Assembly (NCBI GenBank): GCA_049323895.1 | Contig: JBMOKT010000003.1 | Span: forward strand, 1-22,846 | Direction: 5' to 3' | Source of the DNA: JBMOKT01 sp049323895 | GTDB taxonomy: Bacteria > Bacillota > Peptococcia > Peptococcales > BICA1-8 | DNA length: 22,846 bases | Shown: positions 6,941 through 14,147 of the stretch, piece after piece | How the letters are laid out: the number at the start of each line of letters is the position of its first letter | How positions within the stretch are numbered: the stretch's first letter is position 1 | Translations under genes and position numbers: made by a program | Notes under the pieces: generated by a model | What the model was told of the DNA's origin: nothing | What the model saw: only the letters and a program-made list of their open reading frames with translations | The model's database searches: none

Positions 6941-6953
6941 ATGTTGTGCTTAT

Positions 6954-6989
6954 ACTTATTACCTTGTAAAAGTTATACTTTTAATAAGT
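6954..6989. repeat. AT-rich imperfect palindrome
   Basis: ACTTATTA (6954-6961) pairs with 6982-6989, and an inner stem 6969-6973 with 6977-6981 closes on a TAT loop, leaving a one-sided bulge. It lies between copy 2 of the 28-nt repeat and the terminator at 7001. No role is assigned. Confidence 0.4.
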
Positions 6990-7000
6990 ACAAAGAAAAA

Positions 7001-7030
7001 CTTCACTTCCCCGTTTTTTGGAAAGTGAAG
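7001..7030 (-). terminator. Terminator after the DUF4015 lipoprotein gene
   Basis: CTTCACTTCC (7001-7010) pairs with 7020-7030 with one extra A. On the minus strand the stem is followed by TTTTTCTTTG. It lies 18 nt past the stop codon. Confidence 0.85.
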
Positions 7031-7047
7031 CCTTATTTCAGACAATT

Positions 7048-8766
7048 TTAGTTTGCTTTTGCAGCGGCTGGAGCAGGAGGGATTTCCTGGGTCAGTATTT
7101 TCAATAATTCTTCCGAAGCCTTAACCCTCCAAATATTATTTTCTTTAATTACTTGGAATTTCTGATTAGCAAGGGTTATTGCTTCATCTCCTTGCATAAT
7201 AGTCACATTCACCTCATAAACACCCTCTTCACCAGTAATGGTACTGGAAACAACCTGATAGTCTGCCAGCTTGCCGGTCCAACTATCCATCCATTCCTTG
7301 TAGTTTGTAAAGTCCATGGTAAAGCCATTGGAATGAAGAACCAGTGCCTCACGCCAGTTTTTCTTGCTAAAGTAATTTAATAGATCCTCCAGGGCTTGGG
7401 AATTGGTCCTTCCTAAAACATCTAAACCTTTTTCTTGTCGCTCCTTCTGGAAAGCTAGTGCTTTATTCTGGTATTCCTCATCTGTCCCAAAGGACTCCTT
7501 AATGTAGCGGTTATTAGCATTCCAAATAAGATATTCGTCAACCCCCAAAGCTAGGGCAGCATCGATTTGCTGCTTGATTTCCCGAGAACCATAAGAAATA
7601 TATCCAGGAATCCAGCTGGCTGTAAAGCCTTGCAGCCAAGGTCTGATTATACCAGGGTTTTTTACAGAGGCATTTCTTTCGATAGAGTCAATTAACGACA
7701 TTCTAATAGTACCTACGGGATTTGCATCAGGTACCTTGAAACCAAAATATCCAGGACCATAATGACTGGGATAAATCATAGGACAGATATACTCTAGTTG
7801 GGAGGTCATCCTTTCCCAGGTCTGACCTATTTTATCACTATCCCCCCAGGAGGTAGCTATTACCCCAAATACATCTGCAGCTATATGTACATTATAATCC
7901 TTTAGCTGCTCACGGGCATAGATTATAAACTGCTCAATAATTTCATCCTTACCTACCAGATTTTCTCCATAGTTTACTTCCCGATCCACCCTCATAGCAT
8001 TCTCAGGAAAGCGAATGTAGTCAAATTGGATTTCTCTAAAACCCATTAATGCCGCTTCTTTAGCAATAGCTATATTATAATCCCATACCTTTTTCTCGTA
8101 TGGATTAACCCATGCCACACCCTTTTTATCTCTCCAGACTCCGCCGGATTTTTTCTGTAAAGCCCACTCCGGTCTTTTTTCCGGAAGGTTAGGGTCTTTA
8201 AAAACTACTATCCTTGCTATAGGGTATATATCCCTTTCTTTTAAATCAGCAAGTACTTCCTTCATGTTTTTAACAGGGGCTTTATAGTTGGCATCAACCT
8301 GACCGACAATTTCAATTTCACTCGTGTAGCTCATGAGGCCATGGTCGTTTTTAACATCAATTACTAGTGCATTCAATTCGGTAGTTTCCACTAGTTCCAA
8401 CATTTGAGGGTACTTATCTTTTAAAGCAACAGTATTTCCCGTCAAATAAATCCCTCGGGCCTTAACCCTTGGATTATCAATTTTTTCTTCAGGGGGAAGG
8501 GGTACATAAAAAGGTCCTAATTCCTCTTTTAAGGCTAATTCTTTTTGTGCACGTTCTTCCTGACGTCTTTTTTCTTCCTCAAGCCTCTTTTTCTCTTCCT
8601 CTGCTTCTTTTTCCTTTTGCAGTTCCTCTGGAGATTTTTCCTCAACCTGCGGTTTTTCCTCCTGATTTGTAGCATACAGGTTCTCTTCACATCCGGTTAA
8701 TAGGCTGGTTGTGAATAAAATTAAGGCAAATAAAATTAGTACAGATAAAGCTTTGTTTTTTTTCAC
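7048..8766 (-). CDS. Putative glycoside hydrolase lipoprotein (DUF4015)
   Basis: A 572-residue lipoprotein. Residues 1-25 form a lipoprotein signal ending LLTGC, with Cys26 as the lipidation site, so the protein should sit on the outer face of the cytoplasmic membrane. Residues about 38-85 are a highly charged Glu/Lys/Arg helical spacer. Residues about 100-440 match DUF4015, a TIM-barrel glycoside-hydrolase-like domain: VKARGIYLTGNTV, ELNALVIDVKNDHG, PIARIVVFKDP, GFREIQFDYIRFPE, HIAADVFGVIA and YICPMIYPSHYGPG. Asp and Glu residues at strand ends (VIDVKND, FDYIRFPE) are candidate catalytic acids. Residues about 455-560 resemble an NTF2-like domain (LLNYFSKKNWREALVLHS ... IWRVKA). A cell-wall or exopolysaccharide substrate is inferred only. 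The start is GTG with AAAGGGGGA 5 nt before it, and no ATG nearby fits. The gene stands alone. Confidence 0.85.
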   Translation of the reverse strand: MKKNKALSVLILFALILFTTSLLTGCEENLYATNQEEKPQVEEKSPEELQKEKEAEEEKKRLEEEKRRQEERAQKELALKEELGPFYVPLPPEEKIDNPRVKARGIYLTGNTVALKDKYPQMLELVETTELNALVIDVKNDHGLMSYTSEIEIVGQVDANYKAPVKNMKEVLADLKERDIYPIARIVVFKDPNLPEKRPEWALQKKSGGVWRDKKGVAWVNPYEKKVWDYNIAIAKEAALMGFREIQFDYIRFPENAMRVDREVNYGENLVGKDEIIEQFIIYAREQLKDYNVHIAADVFGVIATSWGDSDKIGQTWERMTSQLEYICPMIYPSHYGPGYFGFKVPDANPVGTIRMSLIDSIERNASVKNPGIIRPWLQGFTASWIPGYISYGSREIKQQIDAALALGVDEYLIWNANNRYIKESFGTDEEYQNKALAFQKERQEKGLDVLGRTNSQALEDLLNYFSKKNWREALVLHSNGFTMDFTNYKEWMDSWTGKLADYQVVSSTITGEEGVYEVNVTIMQGDEAITLANQKFQVIKENNIWRVKASEELLKILTQEIPPAPAAAKAN

Positions 8767-8800
8767 TAAAATCCCCCTTTAGACATTTTTCTACTTATTC

Positions 8801-8830
8801 AATATATTAAAAATCTTACCATTATTCCAA
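8801..8830 (-). promoter_or_regulatory. Candidate promoter of the DUF4015 gene
   Basis: On the minus strand TTGGAA (8825-8830) and TATATT (8801-8806) are 18 bp apart, about 35 nt before the GTG start. Each hexamer matches consensus at four or five positions. The rest of 8831-8930 shows nothing recognisable. Confidence 0.4.
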
Positions 8831-8933
8831 TCCCTATAAACAAGATAACGCCTAACCGTTAGCCTTGGCTCCTATAATACATTCTTTATCAACCTTATTT
8901 CTCCCTTTTTAATAACACTACATTATTTTTCCT

Positions 8934-8963
8934 GCAAAAAAAATACTGAGCCTAACTCAGTAT
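8934..8963 (-). terminator. Terminator downstream of trpS
   Basis: ATACTGAG (8943-8950) pairs perfectly with 8956-8963 around a 5-nt loop. The minus strand then has an eight-base T run. It lies about 80 nt beyond the trpS stop, with a heptamer repeat array in between. Confidence 0.85.
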
Positions 8964-8964
8964 A

Positions 8965-9041
8965 GGTCAATAGTAAATAGCCCATAGCCAATAGTATTTT
9001 ATTATTTTCCCATGGTCCATCCGCCATTGACCATTAGCCGG
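8965..9041. repeat. Degenerate 7-bp tandem repeat, locus B
   Basis: 8965-8995 reads as GGTCAAT, AGTAAAT, AGCCCAT, AGCCAAT, AGTATTT, a clear 7-bp period. After a short T-rich gap, 9011-9041 carries a second block containing the ATTGACCATTAGCC core (9026-9039). The array occupies the 3' untranslated region of trpS, between stop and terminator. Confidence 0.7.
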
Positions 9042-9043
9042 TT

Positions 9044-10027
9044 TTATCTTCTCAATCCCATTGCTCCTTCTACCTTTTCCAGCATTGCATTTGCCCTTAA
9101 GTTAGCTTTTCTCGCACCCTCATCTAAGATTTTATCCAGTTCATCGGAATTAATAAGTTGATTATATCTTTCCTGGATAGGCTTAATGGCATCAACAACT
9201 ATCTGAGCTAAGTCCTTCTTAAAGGCACCATAGCCTTGACCCTGATAAAGAGTGGTAATTTCATCATAGCCTTTTCCTGTACATGCGGAGTATATGGTCA
9301 TTAAATTGGCTATGCCGGGTTTGTTTTCTAAATCATAGTGGACACTTGCCTCAGAGTCGGTTTGTGCCTTTTTTATTTTCTTCTCAATGGTTTTCATATC
9401 ATCCAACATAGAGATATATGCTGTATCATTTTCATCAGATTTGCTCATTTTTTTTGTAGGTTCCTGCAAAGACATTATCCTGGCTCCTGTTTTTGGCATC
9501 CTGATTTCAGGAAGAGTAAAAATTTCTCCATAACGGAAATTGAAACGTTGCGCGATATCCCTGGTGATTTCCAAGTGCTGCTTCTGGTCCTCCCCTACTG
9601 GTACAAAATCTGTACCATATAATAAAATATCTGCCGCCATTAGGGCAGGATAGGTAAGAAGTCCTCCCGACACTCCTTCCTTTTGACGCAGGGACTTATC
9701 CTTATACTGGGTCATTCTCTCCAATTCCCCAATATGAACTATACACTCCATAATCCAGCCTAACTGGGCATGAGCCGGTACCTCGGACTGGATGAAAAGG
9801 GTGATTTTTTGAGGATCTAATCCCACTGCTATATAGAGAGCCGCCAGTTTACGGCTGTTTTGCCTTAATGTTTTGGGGTCCTGGGGCACAGTTATAGCAT
9901 GCTGGTTTACCACACAAAAGAAACATTCATGCTCATCTTGCAGCTCGACAAATTGCTTTAAAGCTCCTAAATAATTGCCCAAGGTAATTACACCGCTAGG
10001 TTGAATACCTGAAAAAATAACTGCCAT
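9044..10027 (-). CDS. trpS: Tryptophanyl-tRNA synthetase
   Basis: A 327-residue class I aminoacyl-tRNA synthetase that activates tryptophan with ATP and charges tRNA-Trp. The HIGH-equivalent motif lies in SGIQPSGVITLGNYLGA (residues 6-22) and the KMSKS loop is intact (residues 193-197, KKMSKSDEND). GEDQKQHLEITRDIAQRFN is the conserved substrate-pocket region. The length is normal for the bacterial short form. The start is ATG at 10027, with AAGGAGG 8 nt upstream. An in-frame TTG at 10048 would overlap that ribosome site and is rejected. Expression is controlled by a tryptophan-specific T-box leader and its own strong promoter. The gene is transcribed alone. Confidence 0.97.
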   Translation of the reverse strand: MAVIFSGIQPSGVITLGNYLGALKQFVELQDEHECFFCVVNQHAITVPQDPKTLRQNSRKLAALYIAVGLDPQKITLFIQSEVPAHAQLGWIMECIVHIGELERMTQYKDKSLRQKEGVSGGLLTYPALMAADILLYGTDFVPVGEDQKQHLEITRDIAQRFNFRYGEIFTLPEIRMPKTGARIMSLQEPTKKMSKSDENDTAYISMLDDMKTIEKKIKKAQTDSEASVHYDLENKPGIANLMTIYSACTGKGYDEITTLYQGQGYGAFKKDLAQIVVDAIKPIQERYNQLINSDELDKILDEGARKANLRANAMLEKVEGAMGLRR

Positions 10028-10067
10028 ATAAATATCCTCCTTAATCAATAATAGTAATCCTTATACT

Positions 10068-10152
10068 GGGCTAATAGCTAATCGTCAATGGCTAATGGTT
10101 TTTTACTTTTTTACTATTAGTTATCGACTATTGACTATCGACCCTTATTAGC
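10068..10152. repeat. Degenerate 7-bp tandem repeat, locus C, inside the trpS leader
   Basis: Units such as GCTAATA, GCTAATC, GTCAATG, GCTAATG, then after a T-rich gap ACTATTA, GTTATCG, ACTATTG, ACTATCG keep a 7-bp period. It separates the T-box terminator from the trpS ribosome site, adding roughly 85 nt to the leader of the read-through transcript. Confidence 0.65.
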
Positions 10153-10164
10153 TTATCCCTAAAA

Positions 10165-10442
10165 ATTAAAAAGACCCATTTCATCCCTTATGCTAGGGAC
10201 GAATGGATCGTGGTGCCACCCTAATTATTTCAATACTTAGCTTGAAATCACTTTAGACCGTTAGTTTTACGGTGCCTGCTGTAACGTCCAGGCTTACGCC
10301 AAAGCCTACGGGATTCCTTCCCTTCGGTTTGGTTGCTCAAAAGCCCATTCCATAATGTTTCACCGCTTGTTTACACCAACCACAAGCTCTCTGCAGGTTT
10401 CCCACCATGTACTATTCTTTGTCATCACAAAATATTTACTTT
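10165..10442 (-). promoter_or_regulatory. Tryptophan T-box leader (tRNA-sensing riboswitch) of trpS
   Basis: On the minus strand the conserved T-box AGGGTGGCACCACG is at 10209-10222, next to an intrinsic terminator (10171-10206, followed by TCTTTTTAATTTTT). The Stem I region spans about 10325-10435 and has the usual AGAGAGCTTGTGGTTGGTG-like block. The likely specifier codon is TGG at 10350-10352, followed by A as is usual, which codes for Trp. The T-box bulge reads UGGC, which would pair with an acceptor end GCCA. That fits the G73 discriminator base of bacterial tRNA-Trp. Uncharged tRNA-Trp should stabilise the antiterminator and allow trpS transcription. The specifier is identified by eye, not by folding. 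Confidence 0.93.
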
Positions 10443-10448
10443 GAGTGA

Positions 10449-10478
10449 ATTATACATTAGCAGCAAAAGGAGAGTCAA
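10449..10478 (-). promoter_or_regulatory. trpS promoter
   Basis: On the minus strand TTGACT (10473-10478) and a perfect TATAAT (10449-10454) are 18 bp apart, just upstream of the T-box leader. The -35 begins 9 nt past the stop of the histidine kinase gene. No terminator is visible between the kinase gene and this promoter, so kinase transcripts may run into the T-box. Confidence 0.8.
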
Positions 10479-10486
10479 GTTTGTTT

Positions 10487-11923
10487 TCACATCTGAATCC
10501 AAAAAACACTTCCTTCATTTATGCGGCTCTCCACACCATATGGGAAAAGGTGGGCATCCAAAATATTTTTGACGATGGCGAGTCCCAAACCTGTACTATT
10601 GCTGTTCCTTTTACGGGATTTATCAACTTTATAAAACCTATCCCAAATATAGGGCAAATCCTTTTCCGGAATACCCACTCCGTTATCAATTATTTCAATA
10701 CATTTATCAGTGGTGAGATTGATTACAACCTTAGTGTTCTCACGGGAGTATATTATGGCGTTATTTAAAATATTAAAAAAAACCTGGTAGAGCCTTTCTT
10801 CATCTCCATGGACCTTGATAGATTCGTCTTCAAAATTAAAATCTATTTGAATATTCTTTTTCTTGGCTAAAAAGCTAAGTTTTTGGATGACGTTTTTTAC
10901 AGTATTGACCACTAAAAAATCCTTAGAATTCAACTTGATGTCTTCCGGCTGAATTTGGGAAAGGTATAATATATCCTCAACTATTTTATTTAACCTGTCG
11001 GCCTCATCAATAATTACCTGAAGATTTCTATCACGCACATCCTTTTTTTCCCCTTCTAAATCCCTAATCAGTTCCGCATATGCCTGAATCAGGCTGATGG
11101 GTGTTTTTAACTCATGGGTGGTATTTGTAATAAAATCCTTGCGGAAATTCTCCAGCTTCTGCAGTTCGATAGGCAGGTTATTTATTATCTGACCCAGTGA
11201 ACCAATTTCATCATTGGATTTTATCTTAATGGAGGTATTAAAATCACCTTTGGCTATGTTCTCCGCTGCCTGGGAAATCTGCAGTATGGGTTTTGTTAAA
11301 TGGCGCGAAATTAAAAGGGCAAATATGATGCCTATCACCAATGAAATAAAGGTGATAATACTTAGCTGTTTCTTTAAGATACTGGTTGATTCCTCGATAG
11401 GTGCTAAAGGAGTTTCTAGAATCAGAGTTCCCAGCCATTGATTATTGGACGTTATGGGAATGCCTACTAAGGTAAAGGGCCTCCGGAATTTAGTATTGGT
11501 GATGGAAAAGGATTGCTGCCCCGCAATTTTTTCCATAATCTGAGGGTCCTTTTGCAGCCAATCAATCATTTTTCTCCTTGCTAAGTCCTCAATTCTTTCA
11601 AAGGGTCTTATCTGTGCGTCACTAAAAAAGACATACTCCCGCAGGTTATTATTGCTATCCAATATAGCTATGGATCCAGGTAATGAAGCGGCATAGGAAA
11701 TAAGCTCATCCCTGATTTCGGGAGTGGTATTTAAAACTTCATTTCCTGAGTACAGGTTTGCTATTTTTTTCCCTTCGCCCAGAAGCGTGTTTTTTCTTTC
11801 ATTAATATAGAAGCCCTTTAAGAAAACAATTTGGAAAATCCAGATGATTAGTAATATTAACAGCACCAAAAAAACCATTCCTGTTAAGAGCTTGCCTGTA
11901 ATCCCTCTTCTTAATGAAATCAT
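10487..11923 (-). CDS. Sensor histidine kinase of a two-component system
   Basis: A 478-residue membrane kinase. TM1 is about residues 11-36, an extracytoplasmic sensor region about 37-185, TM2 about 186-206, HAMP about 207-258, and HisKA with phospho-acceptor His270 in TNTTHELKTP. The HATPase domain has an N-box (NILNNAIIYS), G1 (DNGVGIP, Asp413), F-box (WDRFYKVDKS) and G2 (STGLGLAI). All catalytic motifs are present. The sensor region has no recognised ligand domain. The kinase ATG follows the regulator stop by one base (TAGGATG), so the pair is translationally coupled. It presumably phosphorylates that regulator. Head-to-head placement with the efflux operon starting at 12820 suggests the signal is a compound or envelope stress handled by that pump. 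The ribosome site lies in the GGCGGGGGAA at the end of the regulator gene. Confidence 0.95.
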   Translation of the reverse strand: MISLRRGITGKLLTGMVFLVLLILLIIWIFQIVFLKGFYINERKNTLLGEGKKIANLYSGNEVLNTTPEIRDELISYAASLPGSIAILDSNNNLREYVFFSDAQIRPFERIEDLARRKMIDWLQKDPQIMEKIAGQQSFSITNTKFRRPFTLVGIPITSNNQWLGTLILETPLAPIEESTSILKKQLSIITFISLVIGIIFALLISRHLTKPILQISQAAENIAKGDFNTSIKIKSNDEIGSLGQIINNLPIELQKLENFRKDFITNTTHELKTPISLIQAYAELIRDLEGEKKDVRDRNLQVIIDEADRLNKIVEDILYLSQIQPEDIKLNSKDFLVVNTVKNVIQKLSFLAKKKNIQIDFNFEDESIKVHGDEERLYQVFFNILNNAIIYSRENTKVVINLTTDKCIEIIDNGVGIPEKDLPYIWDRFYKVDKSRKRNSNSTGLGLAIVKNILDAHLFPYGVESRINEGSVFWIQM

Positions 11924-11924
11924 C

Positions 11925-12605
11925 CTATTCCCCCGCCTTTAACATATATCCGGAACCCCATACAGTATGCAGATAATTCTTGTATTGACCAATTTTAGCC
12001 CTAAGCTGTTTGATATGGGTATCTACCGTACGCAAATCTCCCAAAAAATCATAGCCCCAGACATAGTTTAAGAGCTGTTCCCTGGAATAAACCTTATTTA
12101 CATTCTTAGCTAAAAAATATAAAAGTTCATATTCTTTTGGGGTCAATGATACTTCTACACCATCCACAGTAACCTGTTTTGCATTGAGGTTAATTTTAAT
12201 ACCCCTCACAGTTAAGATTTTTAAATTCTGACCATTACCATTGCTTCTTCTAATAATGGCATTGAGTCTAGCTACTAACTCCTTGGGGCTAAAGGGCTTA
12301 GTAATATAATCGTCGGCTCCTAATTCAAAACCTAACAGTTTGTCAAATTCAGCGGAGCGGGCAGTTAAAAAAATAATAGGTGTTTGACAGAATTTGCGAA
12401 TCTCTTTACATACTGTTAGTCCATCAATTTCAGGGAGCATTATATCTAAAATAATCAGGGAATAATTCCTGGTCTTTATTAACCTCTCAACCTGGCTCCC
12501 GTCGGCTGCTTCTTCAACTGTATAACCTTCATTCTCCAGATATATTTTTAGAACATTTCTCATTTTTTCTTCATCTTCCACTAAAAGTATTTTCAGTCCT
12601 GCCAT
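11925..12605 (-). CDS. OmpR/PhoB-family response regulator
   Basis: A 226-residue transcription factor. The receiver domain (about 1-120) has the acidic pair in LVEDEE, phospho-acceptor Asp54 in LDIMLPEIDG, Thr81 in FLTAR and Lys103 in ITKPFSP. The C-terminal winged helix (about 128-224) has LTPKEYELLYFLAKN, the recognition-helix region DLRTVDTHIKQLRAKI and the end WGSGYML, typical of OmpR/PhoB. It binds DNA as a dimer on direct repeats. Suitable 11-bp repeats lie in the adjacent intergenic region, so it probably controls the divergent pump operon and possibly itself. ATG is preceded by GGGGTGG. It is the first gene of a two-gene unit with the kinase. Neighbourhood rather than homology is the reason for assigning the pump as target. 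Confidence 0.96.
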   Translation of the reverse strand: MAGLKILLVEDEEKMRNVLKIYLENEGYTVEEAADGSQVERLIKTRNYSLIILDIMLPEIDGLTVCKEIRKFCQTPIIFLTARSAEFDKLLGFELGADDYITKPFSPKELVARLNAIIRRSNGNGQNLKILTVRGIKINLNAKQVTVDGVEVSLTPKEYELLYFLAKNVNKVYSREQLLNYVWGYDFLGDLRTVDTHIKQLRAKIGQYKNYLHTVWGSGYMLKAGE

Positions 12606-12640
12606 CTTACCACCCCAATACTACATTGCTATAGTACAAA

Positions 12641-12649
12641 ATTATATCA
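12641..12649 (-). promoter_or_regulatory. Extended -10 promoter of the two-component genes
   Basis: On the minus strand TGATATAAT is a perfect extended -10 (TGn-TATAAT), 36 nt before the regulator start. A TTGATT lies 19 bp further upstream as a weak -35. The extended motif can compensate for it. Confidence 0.6.
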
Positions 12650-12695
12650 CAGGCAATGGGCAAATAATCAATTACGGGAAAAATTCATGTTTTAC

Positions 12696-12770
12696 TCATA
12701 CTTCCATCACAAATCCCTCACATCAGGTAAACTTTTTTAAAAATGTATTTTCCCATCACCAAAGTATCAC
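12696..12770. promoter_or_regulatory. 11-bp-spaced TCAC direct repeats: candidate response-regulator sites
   Basis: TCAT at 12696, TCAC at 12707 and TCAC at 12718 are each exactly 11 bp apart. A second pair of TCAC is at 12756 and 12767, again 11 bp apart. The best units align as TTCCATCACAA and ATCCCTCACAT (8 of 11 identical). An 11-bp direct-repeat period is what OmpR/PhoB-family dimers recognise. The second pair lies 50-65 nt before the ATG of the lipoprotein gene, where an activator would contact RNA polymerase: TAAAAT (12781) or TATATT (12801) could be the -10. Regulation is inferred. Confidence 0.5.
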
Positions 12771-12819
12771 AAAAATTTCCTAAAATAGAATTGTACTTTT
12801 TATATTTGAGGTGACAGTT

Positions 12820-13440
12820 ATGAACTTTAAAAAAATCGTATTACTTTTACTTCTAGCAGCTTTGCTTTTTATTATGGGCTGCCAGAATAAAGAAACAGCA
12901 ACCGCCAACATAGTCCAAGAAAACTCACCAACTGAAGCCCCGGCAGTCCCTGAGCGGGTACCAGACTTGATGGGGCGGGTTAAAGAAGTAATCGGCAATG
13001 AAGTTACAATTATCAAAATGGACCCGGCACTAGGACAGCGCATAGGTCAAAGAGGAAACAGTGACCAGCAAAGAGAGACTAATGATAGCAACCAGCCTCA
13101 GCCAGGTGATAATGTAGCTGTTAGTAACCAAGGGCAAAAACCACAAAATATTCCCACTCAGGATCCAACTGCCCAGGAAACTGAACCATTTATAATTCCA
13201 GTTGGCACTCCTATTGTAATGATGCAAAGGGGAAACACCAACCCTACCATAATTGACCTGACAGAGATAAAAAAGGATCAAATACTAAGGGTTTGGAAAT
13301 ACGAAGGTTATGTGGAATTTGTACAAGTACTAGGCGGCATTGGTTCCAAAACAGGGACTACAGGCAATGGACAAAGGAATAGCCAAGGCGGAAGTTTCCC
13401 CGGAGTTTTCCCTGGAGGGTTGGGAGGGGGTACCCGTTAA
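12820..13440 (+). CDS. Small lipoprotein, first gene of the efflux operon
   Basis: A 206-residue predicted lipoprotein of unknown function. The signal segment ends LFIMGC with Cys21. The middle (about 50-75) reads LMGRVKEVIGNEVTIIKMD and resumes near 120-165 with IIPVGTPIVMMQ and a valine-rich strand pair, like a small beta-barrel (DUF5666-like pattern, inferred). The two halves are split by a Gln/Asn/Pro-rich low-complexity insert. The C-terminus is glycine-rich (FPGVFPGGLGGGTR). The ATG at 12820 has GAGGTGA upstream; an in-frame GTG at 12811 has no ribosome site. The stop overlaps the next start (TAATG), which indicates translational coupling to the ABC ATPase. It may be a surface cofactor or sensor for the pump. 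Homology outside such clusters is not recognised. Confidence 0.82.
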   Translation: MNFKKIVLLLLLAALLFIMGCQNKETATANIVQENSPTEAPAVPERVPDLMGRVKEVIGNEVTIIKMDPALGQRIGQRGNSDQQRETNDSNQPQPGDNVAVSNQGQKPQNIPTQDPTAQETEPFIIPVGTPIVMMQRGNTNPTIIDLTEIKKDQILRVWKYEGYVEFVQVLGGIGSKTGTTGNGQRNSQGGSFPGVFPGGLGGGTR

Positions 13441-14129
13441 TGGCAAATGATTCGAGATGTATTATTGATGCCAGAAATATTGTAAAAATTTATGCAAATG
13501 GTGCCGAAGAACTAAAGGTCCTTGATGATATCAGTATCAAAGTGCGGGAAAATGACCTTACTGCTGTCTTAGGACCCTCAGGCTCCGGCAAGTCTACTTT
13601 GATGAATATACTTGGCTGTTTGGATGTACCCACCTCTGGCCAATATTATTTAGATGGCATAGATGTACTTAGAGCTAAAGACGACCAGTTGGCAGACATT
13701 CGGAACAATAAAATTGGGTTTATTTTTCAAAAATTTAACCTCTTGCCTAGGCTGACCGCCCTCCAAAATGTGATGCTCCCTCTACTTTATAGGGGAGTAG
13801 AAGAAAAGAAAGCCATGGAAGCTGCCAAGGCTAAATTAGAACTGTTGGGTTTAGTTGATAGAATGACCCACCGCCCCAATGAATTATCCGGGGGACAACA
13901 GCAAAGGGTTGCTATTGCCAGGGCGATTGTGGGGAATCCTCCCCTGCTTTTGGCTGATGAACCCACCGGTAATTTAGATAGCAAATCAAGCAGGGATGCC
14001 ATTGAGATTTTTAAGGAGCTAAATAAAGAAGGCAATACCATTATTATCATTACCCATGATACAGAAGTGGCCGAACAAACAAAAAAAGTTGTATATATCA
14101 GGGATGGCAGATTTTACGAAAATATCTGA
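13440..14129 (+). CDS. ABC transporter ATP-binding protein (MacB/LolD type)
   Basis: A 229-residue stand-alone nucleotide-binding subunit. Walker A is GPSGSGKST (residues 45-53), the Q-loop lies in FIFQKFNLLPRLTALQNVMLP, the signature is LSGGQQQR, Walker B is LLLADEPTGNLDS, and the H-loop is THD. The KFNLLP and PTGNLDS wording is typical of the MacB/LolD/FtsE group (type VII ABC systems), which drives mechanotransmission rather than channel-like transport. It pairs with the MacB-type permease encoded two genes downstream. In E. coli MacB the ATPase and permease are fused; here they are split, as is common in Firmicutes. Its ATG shares one base with the lipoprotein stop, with GGAGGGGG as ribosome site. 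Confidence 0.96.
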   Translation: MANDSRCIIDARNIVKIYANGAEELKVLDDISIKVRENDLTAVLGPSGSGKSTLMNILGCLDVPTSGQYYLDGIDVLRAKDDQLADIRNNKIGFIFQKFNLLPRLTALQNVMLPLLYRGVEEKKAMEAAKAKLELLGLVDRMTHRPNELSGGQQQRVAIARAIVGNPPLLLADEPTGNLDSKSSRDAIEIFKELNKEGNTIIIITHDTEVAEQTKKVVYIRDGRFYENI

Positions 14130-14147
14130 ATTAGGAGGCTAAGTGTT

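Noticed and set aside
8965..10152. CRISPR array or phage-type repeats suggested by the recurring TAGC/CAAT words
   Set aside because: Units are 7 bp, degenerate and without unique spacers of constant length, and no cas genes are present.
10285..10311. A further copy of the 28-nt repeat in the trpS leader (GGCTTACGCCAAAGCC)
   Set aside because: The likeness is confined to GCCAAAGCC and is explained by a T-box stem; the remaining bases do not align.
10333..10768. Plus-strand open frames across the trpS leader and kinase 3' end
   Set aside because: They lie antisense to the T-box leader and kinase gene, have no suitable ribosome site, and the residues match no family.
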